Assembly: GCF_905220415.1 (NCBI RefSeq)
Contig: NC_059568.1
Location: 124,001 to 188,000, forward strand
Direction of reading: 5' to 3'
Origin: Colias croceus
Taxonomy: Eukaryota > Arthropoda > Insecta > Lepidoptera > Pieridae
DNA: 64,000 nt
The notes under the pieces: generated by a model
What the model was told of the DNA's origin: nothing
Databases searched by the model: none
What the model saw: only the letters and a program-made list of their open reading frames with translations
Shown: in pieces, positions 8,729 through 17,728 of the stretch
Numbering within the stretch: position 1 is the stretch's first letter
How the letters are laid out: the number at the start of each line of letters is the position of its first letter
Position numbers and translations under genes: made by a program

Positions 8729-11700
8729 GAAGGATTCCGTTTCCGCGTCGTACGGAATCATCGACTCAAACCGACGTGACTTATGACCTATCTTATACTA
8801 TATCGGCTCAATCGTCTCAATCTCCTATATCGACTCAATCGTCTCAATCTACTATATCGACTCAATCGTCTCAATCTCCTATATCGACTCAATCGTCTCA
8901 ATCTACTATATCGGCTCAATCGCCTCAATCTACTATATCGACTCAATCGTCTCAATCTACTATATCGGCTCAATCGCCTCAATCTACTATATCGGCTCAA
9001 TCGCCTCAATCTCCTATATCGACTCAATCGTCTCAATCTACTATATCGACTCAATCGTCTCAATCTACTATATCGATTCAATCGTCTCAATCTACTATAT
9101 CGGCTCAATCGCCTCAATCTCCTATATCGACTCAATCGTCTCAATCTCCCATATCGACTCAATCGTCTCAATCTCCTATATCGACTCAATCGTCTCAATC
9201 TCCCATATCGACTCAATCGTCTCAACCTCCTATATCTACTAAATCTCGTAAATCGACTCAATCGCGTGTATCTATTCAATCTCGTAAGTCAACTCAATCA
9301 CGTATATCAATTCAATCTCCTAAGTCAAATGTAACTCCTAAATCATTTAACACGAAAAAGTCCCGTACTAAATCTACCTATTCTACATTTCCTAATCCTC
9401 CTATATCGAAAGGTTATCGGTCTAATAATTCAGTTAAGACAACTTGCAATTCTACTATTAATTCTCCAAACAGAGTAACTCAGAACAATACCAATTCAGA
9501 ATCTTTTGAAGCTATTTATGAAATTAATTATAATAATAAAATTCACTTACCTCATGTTTATGTTAAATCCTCATACTCAGACAAGCCTTTAGTATTTCTT
9601 GTTGATTCTGGTGCAGCTATTTCACTTTTGAAAAAATCATCTTTGCAATATGAACCAGAATTGATACCTAAAGTTATAAAATTCAAAGGTATCGATAAAC
9701 AATCTGAGTATACTGAAAGTCTTGGTCAAATTAAATTTGATTTTAAATTCCCAGATCATTCTATTATCACTGATTTTAATTTAATTCCTGATTCTATTGA
9801 TATTAATTTTGATGGAATTATTGGCAATGATTTTCTTAAGTCTAAAAATGCTAAGATCGATTATGAGACCAATATCCTGAAGATAGATAATTATTCAATT
9901 CCTCTCCACTTTACCAAACCTGTATACACTGTTCCGGCTCGATCCGAAATGATTATTGAGTGTAATGTCACAAATCCTAAAATAACCACCGGTTTCGTAG
10001 AAAAAACCGAAATTCAGAATGGAATTTTCATCTCCGGTTGTCTAGTTTCACTTAAAAGTAATAATCACGTTAATGTGTCTGTCCTGAATACTACTAACTC
10101 TGACGTTATAATTAATTCAATTTCAGTTGAGTTGAATCCCTGTGATTTAATTGATCAATTCCAAGTTTCAAACACGAATGTGGTTTCTGAAACATCTTTA
10201 GAGAGAGTAAATAGGGTGCATGAACAAATAAGATCATCACATCTTAATCCTGAGGAAACTCGAGCTCTTTTTGATCTGTGTACCGAGTTTTCTGATCTGT
10301 TCCATCTTGAAGGTGATGCTTTAACTTGCACAAATACTCTTAAGCATGAGATCAAAACTACTAGCTCTCAACCCATTCATGTAAAAACATATAGATACCC
10401 TGAATGCCACAAAGAGGAAGTCAATAATCAAATTAACAAAATGCTTAATCAAAAAATCATTAGGCCTTCTAATTCTCCCTGGTCTTCACCCATCTGGGTA
10501 GTTCCTAAGAAGCAAGATGCTTCTGGCCAAAAGAAATGGCGCATCGTAATTGATTACAGGAAACTCAATGACATTACAATCGGTGACGCCTATCCTATTC
10601 CCAATATAACTGATATTCTTGACCAATTAGGACATAGCAAATACTTCAGTACCCTGGACTTAGCATCTGGATTCCACCAGATATGTATGAATGATAGTGA
10701 CGCTGCAAAAACAGCCTTCTCAGTTCCCAATGGTCATTTTGAATACACAAGAATGCCATTTGGTTTAAAAAATGCTCCTGCTACATTTCAAAGGTTAATG
10801 AACCAAGTTCTCTCTGGTCTTCAAGGTCTCCACTGCTTTATTTATTTAGATGACGTCATAATTTATAGCCACGATCTGTCTTCCCATATCCACAAACTCC
10901 GACTCATATTCGAAGCACTTAGAGAACATAATCTAAAGTTGCAACCAGATAAGTGCGAATTTCTTCGTCGTGAAGTCGCTTATCTCGGTCATACTATTAC
11001 TGATAAAGGTGTATCTCCTAATCCCGATAAAGTAAAAGCTGTTATCTCATATCCTATTCCTAAAAATCCTAAAGATATAAAATCCTTTCTCGGCCTTGTA
11101 GGCTATTATCGAAAGTTTATTAAAGACTTTTCCAAAATCACAAAGCCACTTACTTCCTTACTTCGAAAAGATGTTGAATTCAATTGGTCTCAATCCCAAA
11201 CTCAAGCATTTGAATCCCTTAAATCCATGTTGACTAATGCTCCCATTCTCCAATATCCTGATTTTTCTAAAGATTTTATACTCACCACAGATGCTTCTAA
11301 TTATGCATTAGGCGCAATCTTATCTCAAGGTGATATTGGTAAAGATCTCCCAATCGCGTATGCCTCTAGAACACTTAATAAAGCCGAAGGTAATTACAGT
11401 ACAACTGAGAAAGAACTGTTAGGAATTCTTTTTGGTGTTAAAACCTTCAGACCCTATCTTTACGGTCGGAAATTTAAAATTGTCACCGACCATCGCCCAT
11501 TAGTCTGGCTTTTTAATTGCAAAGATCCCAGCAGTAAACTGGTACGCTGGAGATTAAAGTTAGAAGAATATGATTACGAAATTATTTACAAACCTGGTAG
11601 AGTAAATTCCAACGCTGATGCCTTATCTCGACCTCCTATCAATGCTATTAACGATATCAACGACACTGACGGTACAAGACTTATCACCAACCTATCCTAT

Positions 11701-13260
11701 GAATCCTTTATTAGAAACCGTTCTAGTCCCACAATGTGTGATACCGAAGTTGTTGAACATAATGAAAATCTTTTAAAGACAACTTGTTCAGTTATAGCTT
11801 ATCCAACATCAATCGATCTAGATGACTCAAATCCTTATTGCAATGATATCTTAGAATTATTAGATGACAAACAGTCCTTTATACTATCAGAAAAGGAACT
11901 GCATAAAATCAAAATTTCAACAGTTAATAAGAAGATTTACTTTCATCTTTTTACAAAGGTCCATCATTTTGAATCTGCATCTTATAAAGATATATTTTTA
12001 GTCTTAAAAGAATTACGTAAACAATTAGTTATATATCATCCTAATGTAAAAGAAATTTCTATATCTGATTTCTCAAATCCTTTTGACAAACTAAGATTTC
12101 CATTAATTTATGAGATGATTATTAACGTTTTTAATCGAACTGGAATTAAGATTAATATTTATCATAACAAAATGATCTATCCTACCCCTACTGAAGTCCC
12201 AACTATCCTAAAAGACAATCATGACTCACCTGTAGGCGGACATTCTGGTTTTGCACGCATGTATAGTAAATTGAAAGAACTATATTACTGGAAAAATATG
12301 AGATCCGAAATCGAGTCTTATGTTAGAAATTGCCCTCAATGTCAACAAAACAAAGCGTTACGTGCTACTAATCGTGCTCCCATGGAAATAACTTCTACTT
12401 CCCATGAGCCTCTTCAGAGAATTGCGACTGACATCGTTGGTCCATTACCAGAATCTGGTCCTGAGAATTATCGCTACATTGTCACTTTTCAAGACGATTT
12501 AACTAAGTATTCTATGGCGTATCCTATAAAGAATTCTACGGCAGAACAAACATCTCAATGTCTTATTCAGTTTATCTCTCATTTCGGTATTCCTAAGACG
12601 CTTTTGTCTGATCAAGGTGTCCATTTTATCGCTGAAGTTTATAAAAATGTTGTTTCCCTTTTTAAGATTAAACATCTCTTTTCTTCTCCGTATCATCCGC
12701 AAACTAATGGTGCTCTCGAACGGAGTCATGCAACTCTCAAAGAATATCTCAAATCATATGTTAGTGAAAATCAAGATGACTGGCATAAATATCTTCCTAC
12801 CGCTCTAATATCTTATAACTCCGCTGTTCATTCATCTACTAACTTTACTCCTCACGAACTTTTATTTGGTTGTAAGCCCCATATTCCAAGTTCAATTTAT
12901 GACATTTCACCTGACTTTACTTATCCTGACTATATTAAAACACTTAAGCATAAATTTTCTATATCTCGAAACTTAGCTCGTGAAAATATTCTTAGAAGTA
13001 AAGAAAGATCGAAACAGTATTATGATAAGCATTCGCGAGTAGTATCTTATAATGTCGGGGATATGGTATATATCAAACATCATCATAGATTACGTAAAGC
13101 ACTGTCTCCCATCTGGAAAGGCCCGTACAGAATCGTAAAAGTTCATAACAACAACAACGTTACTATTCTCATCAATCGCAAACATACTAGATTTCACGTT
13201 GACGAAATTAAACTAGCTCATGAAAATTCTCTTCCAGGGCCATCGCGTCAGGAATCATGA
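8716..13260 (+). CDS. pol: Pol polyprotein: protease, RT, RNase H, integrase
   Basis: The frame is open from 8716 and has no ATG near its start (the first plausible codon, 8776, is GTG), so it is expected as a Gag-Pol fusion by -1 frameshift. Residues below are counted from 8776. A Ser/Gln-rich 9-residue tandem repeat occupies 10-153. Aspartic protease DSGA is at about 277, RT with YLDD at about 690-693, and RNase H with TTDAS at about 837-841. Integrase has an HHCC finger (GHSGFARMYSKL ... CPQCQQNK, about 1155-1195) and a DD35E core with D1219, D1279 and E1315, spaced 59 and 35 residues apart as the family requires. It ends at TGA 13258-13260, overlapping the next ATG. No stops or shifts are present, so it looks functional. 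It copies the element RNA and inserts the DNA. Confidence 0.95.
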   Translation, partial: LFKLRRIPFPRRTESSTQTDVTYDLSYTISAQSSQSPISTQSSQSTISTQSSQSPISTQSSQSTISAQSPQSTISTQSSQSTISAQSPQSTISAQSPQSPISTQSSQSTISTQSSQSTISIQSSQSTISAQSPQSPISTQSSQSPISTQSSQSPISTQSSQSPISTQSSQPPISTKSRKSTQSRVSIQSRKSTQSRISIQSPKSNVTPKSFNTKKSRTKSTYSTFPNPPISKGYRSNNSVKTTCNSTINSPNRVTQNNTNSESFEAIYEINYNNKIHLPHVYVKSSYSDKPLVFLVDSGAAISLLKKSSLQYEPELIPKVIKFKGIDKQSEYTESLGQIKFDFKFPDHSIITDFNLIPDSIDINFDGIIGNDFLKSKNAKIDYETNILKIDNYSIPLHFTKPVYTVPARSEMIIECNVTNPKITTGFVEKTEIQNGIFISGCLVSLKSNNHVNVSVLNTTNSDVIINSISVELNPCDLIDQFQVSNTNVVSETSLERVNRVHEQIRSSHLNPEETRALFDLCTEFSDLFHLEGDALTCTNTLKHEIKTTSSQPIHVKTYRYPECHKEEVNNQINKMLNQKIIRPSNSPWSSPIWVVPKKQDASGQKKWRIVIDYRKLNDITIGDAYPIPNITDILDQLGHSKYFSTLDLASGFHQICMNDSDAAKTAFSVPNGHFEYTRMPFGLKNAPATFQRLMNQVLSGLQGLHCFIYLDDVIIYSHDLSSHIHKLRLIFEALREHNLKLQPDKCEFLRREVAYLGHTITDKGVSPNPDKVKAVISYPIPKNPKDIKSFLGLVGYYRKFIKDFSKITKPLTSLLRKDVEFNWSQSQTQAFESLKSMLTNAPILQYPDFSKDFILTTDASNYALGAILSQGDIGKDLPIAYASRTLNKAEGNYSTTEKELLGILFGVKTFRPYLYGRKFKIVTDHRPLVWLFNCKDPSSKLVRWRLKLEEYDYEIIYKPGRVNSNADALSRPPINAINDINDTDGTRLITNLSYESFIRNRSSPTMCDTEVVEHNENLLKTTCSVIAYPTSIDLDDSNPYCNDILELLDDKQSFILSEKELHKIKISTVNKKIYFHLFTKVHHFESASYKDIFLVLKELRKQLVIYHPNVKEISISDFSNPFDKLRFPLIYEMIINVFNRTGIKINIYHNKMIYPTPTEVPTILKDNHDSPVGGHSGFARMYSKLKELYYWKNMRSEIESYVRNCPQCQQNKALRATNRAPMEITSTSHEPLQRIATDIVGPLPESGPENYRYIVTFQDDLTKYSMAYPIKNSTAEQTSQCLIQFISHFGIPKTLLSDQGVHFIAEVYKNVVSLFKIKHLFSSPYHPQTNGALERSHATLKEYLKSYVSENQDDWHKYLPTALISYNSAVHSSTNFTPHELLFGCKPHIPSSIYDISPDFTYPDYIKTLKHKFSISRNLARENILRSKERSKQYYDKHSRVVSYNVGDMVYIKHHHRLRKALSPIWKGPYRIVKVHNNNNVTILINRKHTRFHVDEIKLAHENSLPGPSRQES
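8719..8759 (+). promoter_or_regulatory. -1 programmed ribosomal frameshift signal
   Basis: T TTA AAC (8719-8725) lies in the gag frame exactly as X XXY YYZ, directly before the gag TAA. After a 7-nt spacer, GATTCCGT (8733-8740) and ACGGAATC (8752-8759) form a perfect 8-bp stem with an 11-nt loop. Slipping back one base enters the pol frame, which has been open since 8716. Slippery site, spacer length and stem all fit known -1 signals. Confidence 0.85.
8803..9234 (+). repeat. 27-bp coding minisatellite, 16 copies
   Basis: Sixteen head-to-tail 27-bp units encode variants of STQSSQSPI at the start of Pol. Copies differ by a few substitutions (S/P, T/P, T/A). Because the unit is a multiple of three, copy-number change leaves the reading frame intact. 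Two other frames across the array are also open. Confidence 0.95.
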
Positions 13261-14372
13261 CATCATCGTCAAATCCAACGACTCCTATCATCAAAAGCCC
13301 CGGTCTCTTCTTTGATCCTATCGGTACCGTGAAATACTCTAACGATTATTACAAAATCTTAACGTTTTCTGATATTTCTTATTTGCAACCTCGTTTTGAA
13401 ACTCTTAAACATAATCTTGAAACTGCTAAATCTATTTGTTATAATCATCCTTCTAGCCAATTGCGTATTGATTGCACAAATGTCCTTAGTCCTTTAGAAA
13501 GTTTATACATTAATGTTTTTAATAACTTCAATTCTCTGTCTCATCTCACTTCATCTAATAAGTCTAGGTTTAAAAGAACAGCTTGGTTAGGTTTCGGAGG
13601 TCCCATACTGAAACAAGTATTTGGTACTCTTGACGAAGACGACGCAAAAGCTTTCACTGATGCGATTAACGCAGTCCAAGATGATCAAAGACACTTGGCC
13701 ACGTTAATGAAATCTAATATACATATCGTCTCTTCTACTATTTCCACATTTAATCAAACTATTCACAGACTCAATGACAATGAACTAACTTTAAATGAAA
13801 ATATGGAAAAGTTAAACAAAATATTCGAATCAGTTTCTGAGAATACAAATAAACTCCAAGTCAATTCTCATCTCGCTATGACGTTTAGTGCTCTCGAAAG
13901 TTCCCTTATGATTTTAAATTCCAATCTTAGAAACTTACTTGATGCTATTCTTTTTGGCAAATTGAATGTAGTTCATCCTTCGATTTTAAGTCCAGTTCAA
14001 CTTTTTCAAGAATTAACATCTAGCTTAAATAAAATTAATGTCAACTTTCCAGTACCTATCGCATTAAATAATATACACGTCCTTCTTGATATTGCCGACA
14101 TTTCCTCATTTATGAGCGACAGTAAGCTTATTTTTGTTGTTAAGATTCCTTTAGTTACACTTACAGAGTACAATCTATTTCATGTCTACGCTCTACCAAC
14201 TCCTCATGACATCAATAACCCGCACTCTTTTGCAATGATAAAACCTAACGCTAAATACTTGGCAATAACCACGGACAAGTTAACTTACTTTGCGTTTGAC
14301 AATCTAAGTGAGTGTAAAGTGATAACGAGCAAATCTTCAATCGTATTCATACAAGATCGACAACAGCCATAG
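13257..14372 (+). CDS. env: Env-like protein of the errantivirus-type element
   Basis: The 371-residue frame starts at ATG 13257, overlapping the pol stop as ATGA. A basic furin-type site RFKR lies at residues 104-107. It is followed by a Gly-rich segment and long helical stretches (about 125-230), as in insect retroviral Env and baculovirus F-type fusion proteins. I see no N-terminal signal peptide and no C-terminal transmembrane segment. The frame is therefore shorter than the usual Env of about 450-500 residues and may be C-terminally truncated. In errantiviruses Env is usually made from a spliced RNA that could supply a leader; the 4-nt overlap alternatively allows re-initiation. Assignment by position and layout is firmer than by sequence. 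Confidence 0.7.
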   Translation: MTSSSNPTTPIIKSPGLFFDPIGTVKYSNDYYKILTFSDISYLQPRFETLKHNLETAKSICYNHPSSQLRIDCTNVLSPLESLYINVFNNFNSLSHLTSSNKSRFKRTAWLGFGGPILKQVFGTLDEDDAKAFTDAINAVQDDQRHLATLMKSNIHIVSSTISTFNQTIHRLNDNELTLNENMEKLNKIFESVSENTNKLQVNSHLAMTFSALESSLMILNSNLRNLLDAILFGKLNVVHPSILSPVQLFQELTSSLNKINVNFPVPIALNNIHVLLDIADISSFMSDSKLIFVVKIPLVTLTEYNLFHVYALPTPHDINNPHSFAMIKPNAKYLAITTDKLTYFAFDNLSECKVITSKSSIVFIQDRQQP

Positions 14373-15300
14373 AGCACAGATCAAGAACAACACATTTTGA
14401 AATGAATGAAGTATCTGATGACTCTTCTTCTCCTATATCTATAAGGAGAAATTTAGAATTTAATTAAATATCATTGTATTGCCATTCTAAATCTTGTTAC
14501 ATCCAGTTTCATATTATTTTTATGTGCCTTAATTTTTATTCCTATTTCTTATATAAATGTTAGCTTATATTAATTTCTAAATCTTATTTCTAGACCCAAT
14601 ATCGATGTGTTATTACTATTTCAAATTTTTTATTTTATTTTACTAAACCCTAGATTATTATTATCCTAATTCAATTTCTAAATCGTAAATCGATGTTGTA
14701 CTATTTCAATGTATTTTTATTTTACTACTAAATCCTAGATTAATGTTATCTTAATTAAATTTCTATATCGTAAATTTATGTTATACTATTTCAATTTTTT
14801 ACTACTAAATCCTAGAATAATGTTATTCTTATTTTAATTTCTAAATCATAAATTGTTTTAATTGTAAAATGTTTTATTTCAATTGTTTAATTTTATTACA
14901 AAATCTTACATTAATGATTTAATTTCTACATCGTAAATTAATGTTATGCCATTTCAATTCTTATATATGAATGTTGTGCTATTTCAATTCTACATTGTTG
15001 TTTTTATTTTTATTATTATGCTAGTTCCTACATCATAAAATTACTATTGTTCTGTATTATTTTACTAAATTTTGATTATTTTTTTTTGTGTCACGTATTC
15101 TTCTCTGCATCCCCACATCATTATTCTAATTTTATTTTTTCTTTTATATTTACTATTTCAATTTTGCTTTAATTTCAATTTCAGTACTTTAGATTTTTCG
15201 AGATTATTTTGTTTCAATTTCAACACCCTACCTCCTCTTATTTACTATTTCTTGTTTACTATTTCTACTCACATCCTTTTATTGTAGGATGTTCCGTTTT
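14373..15300 (+). repeat. AT-rich 3' region with degenerate tandem repeats
   Basis: Between env and the purine tract lies about 930 bp without a gene. From about 14571 to 15000 a unit of roughly 80-100 bp recurs five times. It runs 'AATTTCTAAATCGTAAAT ... ACTATTTCAATT ... ACTAAATCCTAGATTAATG', with strong drift. It may be the remains of the C-terminal env region or a structural repeat. Confidence 0.6.
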
Positions 15301-15312
15301 AAAGGAGGGAGG
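15301..15312 (+). promoter_or_regulatory. Polypurine tract
   Basis: AAAGGAGGGAGG abuts the 3' LTR. It is the expected primer for plus-strand synthesis of the element. Confidence 0.85.
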
Positions 15313-15720
15313 TGTTACATTGTCCATTGTTACATTGTCCATTGTGTTTACATTGTGTTACATTGTAAAATATTGCTGACTTGGGCTATAAACCCCACCG
15401 GCCTATATCGCGGTATCAGCAATATTGTATGTATATAAAGCGTTGATTTCTTAGTTTAGGTGCTTCTCTCTTAATGGTCGCATAACCACCTAAGCTACGG
15501 TTTCACCGGCTTAGCCTGAGAGGAGTACCAGTACCAGTAACCGCGCGGGGTGCAGGGGACGAATCCCTATACTATATTATAGAATCCGTTAAGTTCTATA
15601 TTGTGAATCGTAAAGTGAAATATATATACTGTGTGTGTATAAAAGTTGTGTTGTGAAAATAAATAATTTTTACTAATTTTGTGTTTTTTATTTAAAACAC
15701 AAATACACCACAAACTAACA
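15313..15720 (+). repeat. 3' long terminal repeat
   Basis: 408 bp, matching 6919-7326 base for base except T at 15461 versus C at 7067. It is followed by the target duplication GTAC. Confidence 0.95.
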
Positions 15721-15724
15721 GTAC

Positions 15725-16245
15725 GTTGGACTAGAATCCGTAAGTAGGTAAGACATAAAAGAAAAGCGACACAGTTTTTTTGGCAGATACTGCATAAAAA
15801 GCAAAAAGTGGTACATACGCTTATTCTATCACATGATAGATATGGCGGTTCAAAATTCCTGGATAATTTATAAAAAAGCAAATAAAGCAATGGAAAGAAA
15901 TTCAATGAGTCTAGCAGACTATAGGTCTGACATAGCGGAGACATTGTGCAATTATAAAAAAAACTGCAGAAAATAAGAGAGGGAGACCATCAACCTCTTC
16001 AATAGAGAAAGAACTGGAAGCCAAGAAACATCGTGGACCAATAAAACATTTTCCACCACGAGATTTCATGTCATGGCGTAGATCATCACGAGAGATGTGC
16101 TAACAAAAATCGTGTTAAATGCCCGGCGAGAGGTGTAAAATGCCAGGGTGCAAAGGCTTTTCACGCAGTGAATGTACAAAATGTAAAATACCACTATGTC
16201 ACACAAAAGATCGCTATTATTGTTTTGCAGCATTTCATTCTTGGT
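15725..16245 (+). pseudogene. piggyBac-family transposase, broken (copy 2, 3' part)
   Basis: This continues the piggyBac frame interrupted at 6918. After the join the frame reads ...LASTYVGLESVSR, then a stop. It continues in frame with KSKKWYIRLFYHMIDMAVQN and SLADYRSDIAETLCNY, the usual C-terminal region. After a stop and a shift come the terminal Cys-rich finger pieces CKMPGCKGFSRSECTKCKIP and LCHTKDRYYCF. A near-perfect 9-bp inverted repeat (AATGTTGCC/GGCAACATT) lies just downstream at 16284-16305. The gene is dead, but continuity across the LTR element proves nested insertion. Confidence 0.82.
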
Positions 16246-16305
16246 CTTCTTAGTTTCTAATTTTTTTTTATTTTACTTACGCATAATGTTGCCAAATGGC
16301 AACAT

Positions 16306-16770
16306 TCATTTTTTGACGTGACAACGTCTTATAATTCTATAGAGCCGGCTGCACGCACGAAAAAACATGACTCATGCGGCATGCATTAAAAATACCTAAA
16401 CCGAGTTTATGTGAACCAGACTACGCTTCACAAGAAAGAATCTGCGAGAAACTGCGATAACTATAACTAAAGAGTTCAATTTAGACCAGTGCCGATAATT
16501 TTTGAAACTAAAAAAAATCGCAGTAGGATGAAACCCATTAGAAAAGGAGGAAAATATGATAAAAATGTTAGGAAAAATAAATTACGGTCAATCCTAGTTC
16601 GGGTAGTGGGAGAGGGGAGCTTTTAAGAGAAAAAAATGGTTTCTCTCGATTTCCGACAAAACAACAAGTCCTACGAAAAAAGTTCAATGGCAAAGTTGTA
16701 GGTAATAAAATAGGTTTGAAACATTGCTTAATATATTACGTGAAGATTTACAGAAACAACCACAAAATCC
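16306..16770. other. Spacer, no gene
   Basis: Mixed-composition sequence with no supported feature. It may include decayed repeat sequence around 16320-16400. Confidence 0.35.
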
Positions 16771-16954
16771 GCCTGCCTGCGTCGACTAGACGGATCGGGG
16801 CGGGTCGCAGCGCCGACAGAAATACGCCTGCAAAGCGATCCGCCAATGCGTTGCCGCCAGCCGCGCTAATGAACGAGGTTTCATACAAAAGATAGGCCGG
16901 CGTATTTTTGCGGTGCGATGCGGCCAGACTCGATCCGCCTAGTGCACGCCAGCC
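16771..16954. mobile_element. GC-rich MITE-like element with about 50-bp inverted ends
   Basis: The left end (GCCTGCCTGCGTCGACTAGA...GGATCG...AATACGCC) and the reverse complement of the right end (GGCTGGCGTGCACTAGGCGG...ATCG...AATACGCC) match imperfectly over about 50 bp. The unit is strongly GC-rich against an AT-rich background and non-coding. No target duplication is obvious. Confidence 0.55.
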
Positions 16955-16959
16955 TTATA

Positions 16960-17541
16960 AAACCAAGAACCGCTTTAAGGCGATCCTTGAAGACGCCAAT
17001 ATTAAACCTTCGGGACTTAAACTCAAACTGTTTCAAGAGACTTTGGGAAGAAAAAGCAAATCAAAGAACTATACATTGACACCACAAAATATTACATTGA
17101 AACTAAAACTAAAATTCATACATTTTTTCACAGGGATGATGTGTCACGGGCTACTGCTGGGAAAAACGAGACTGTAACTTTTCATAAAGACATAGATGTA
17201 GAAAAGGATTTTGTTGGACACAAGGAAAAATCTATACTTATCGTTTCGAAAAGAGAATCCAGACGTTAAATGTCACCACAGTTATTTCGCAAGAAACAAA
17301 CCATTTTATGTCGTACCACCCCGTATTGATGCAACTTTAAAAAGTAAATTTGAAGAATTAAATTTTTTTAATCTCGTATATTTAATATTAGAAATCAGTA
17401 CAAATCATACCGCCAATGTATAAATAAATTGAATGAAACCGATATTGATTTCAGTGAAAACTACGCCTCGTTACTACAAGAACTATTGTATAACACAAAA
17501 GTAATGAACAGTGAATTAATTTTTCACCTTACGCCGATGTG
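16960..17541 (+). pseudogene. Transposon-derived DDE-like protein, N-terminal fragment
   Basis: One frame reads TFFHRDDVSRATAGKNETVT. After a shift near 17190 it continues RFLLDTRKNLYLSFRKENP, HSYFARNKPFYVVPP and SLLQELLYNTKVMNSEL. This combination is familiar from an uncharacterised insect and cnidarian family that also carries an 'SDGP..QYRNK' core and a 'KGTM..HQ...SC.C' C-terminus. Only the N-terminal half lies on this strand; the C-terminal half is on the opposite strand at 17729-18545. It is frameshifted and split, so non-functional. Confidence 0.5.
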
Positions 17542-17554
17542 AATGTAGCGAAAT

Positions 17555-17728
17555 GGCCAAGCCACATATTTTGACTAAGGTGTAGAGTTTGTGAAGTTAG
17601 GCCTTGTAGAGTTAGGGCGTGTAGTGTTAGAAGCTTGGCTCTACATGAGATCTGATAACTTTTTGACGGTGCGAGTCCTATGGGCTCATCTTGGCAACAT
17701 TTTACATGAAAATGTTTTTGGTGGGATT
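17555..17728 (+). repeat. 174-bp interspersed element, copy 1
   Basis: It starts GGCCAAGCCACATATTTTGA and ends near TTTTTGGTGGGATT. The same 174 bp recurs in direct orientation at 20511-20684, and its first 103 bp recur inverted at 20319-20421. It interrupts the transposon-derived coding sequence on both sides, so it behaves as an inserted element. The family is not recognised. Confidence 0.7.

Larger units (their letters stand above)
6919..15720 (+). mobile_element. Gypsy/errantivirus-like LTR retrotransposon, nearly intact
   Basis: This 8.8-kb element has 408-bp direct LTRs starting TG and ending CA, a tRNA-Leu-type primer binding site, gag, pol and env-like frames, and a purine tract. It is flanked by a 4-bp duplication, GTAC (6915-6918 and 15721-15724). 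Protease, RT, RNase H and integrase follow in the Ty3/gypsy order, and the env-like third frame fits the insect errantiviruses. The LTRs differ at a single position (7067 C, 15461 T) and all three frames are open, so insertion was recent. It sits inside piggyBac copy 2. Confidence 0.93.

Noticed and set aside
8783..9334. Long open frames in two other frames across the pol minisatellite (plus and minus strands)
   Set aside because: They exist only because a 27-bp repeat without stops stays open in several frames. Composition is monotonous (LNRLNLLYR or RLRRLSRYS) and the pol frame explains the region.
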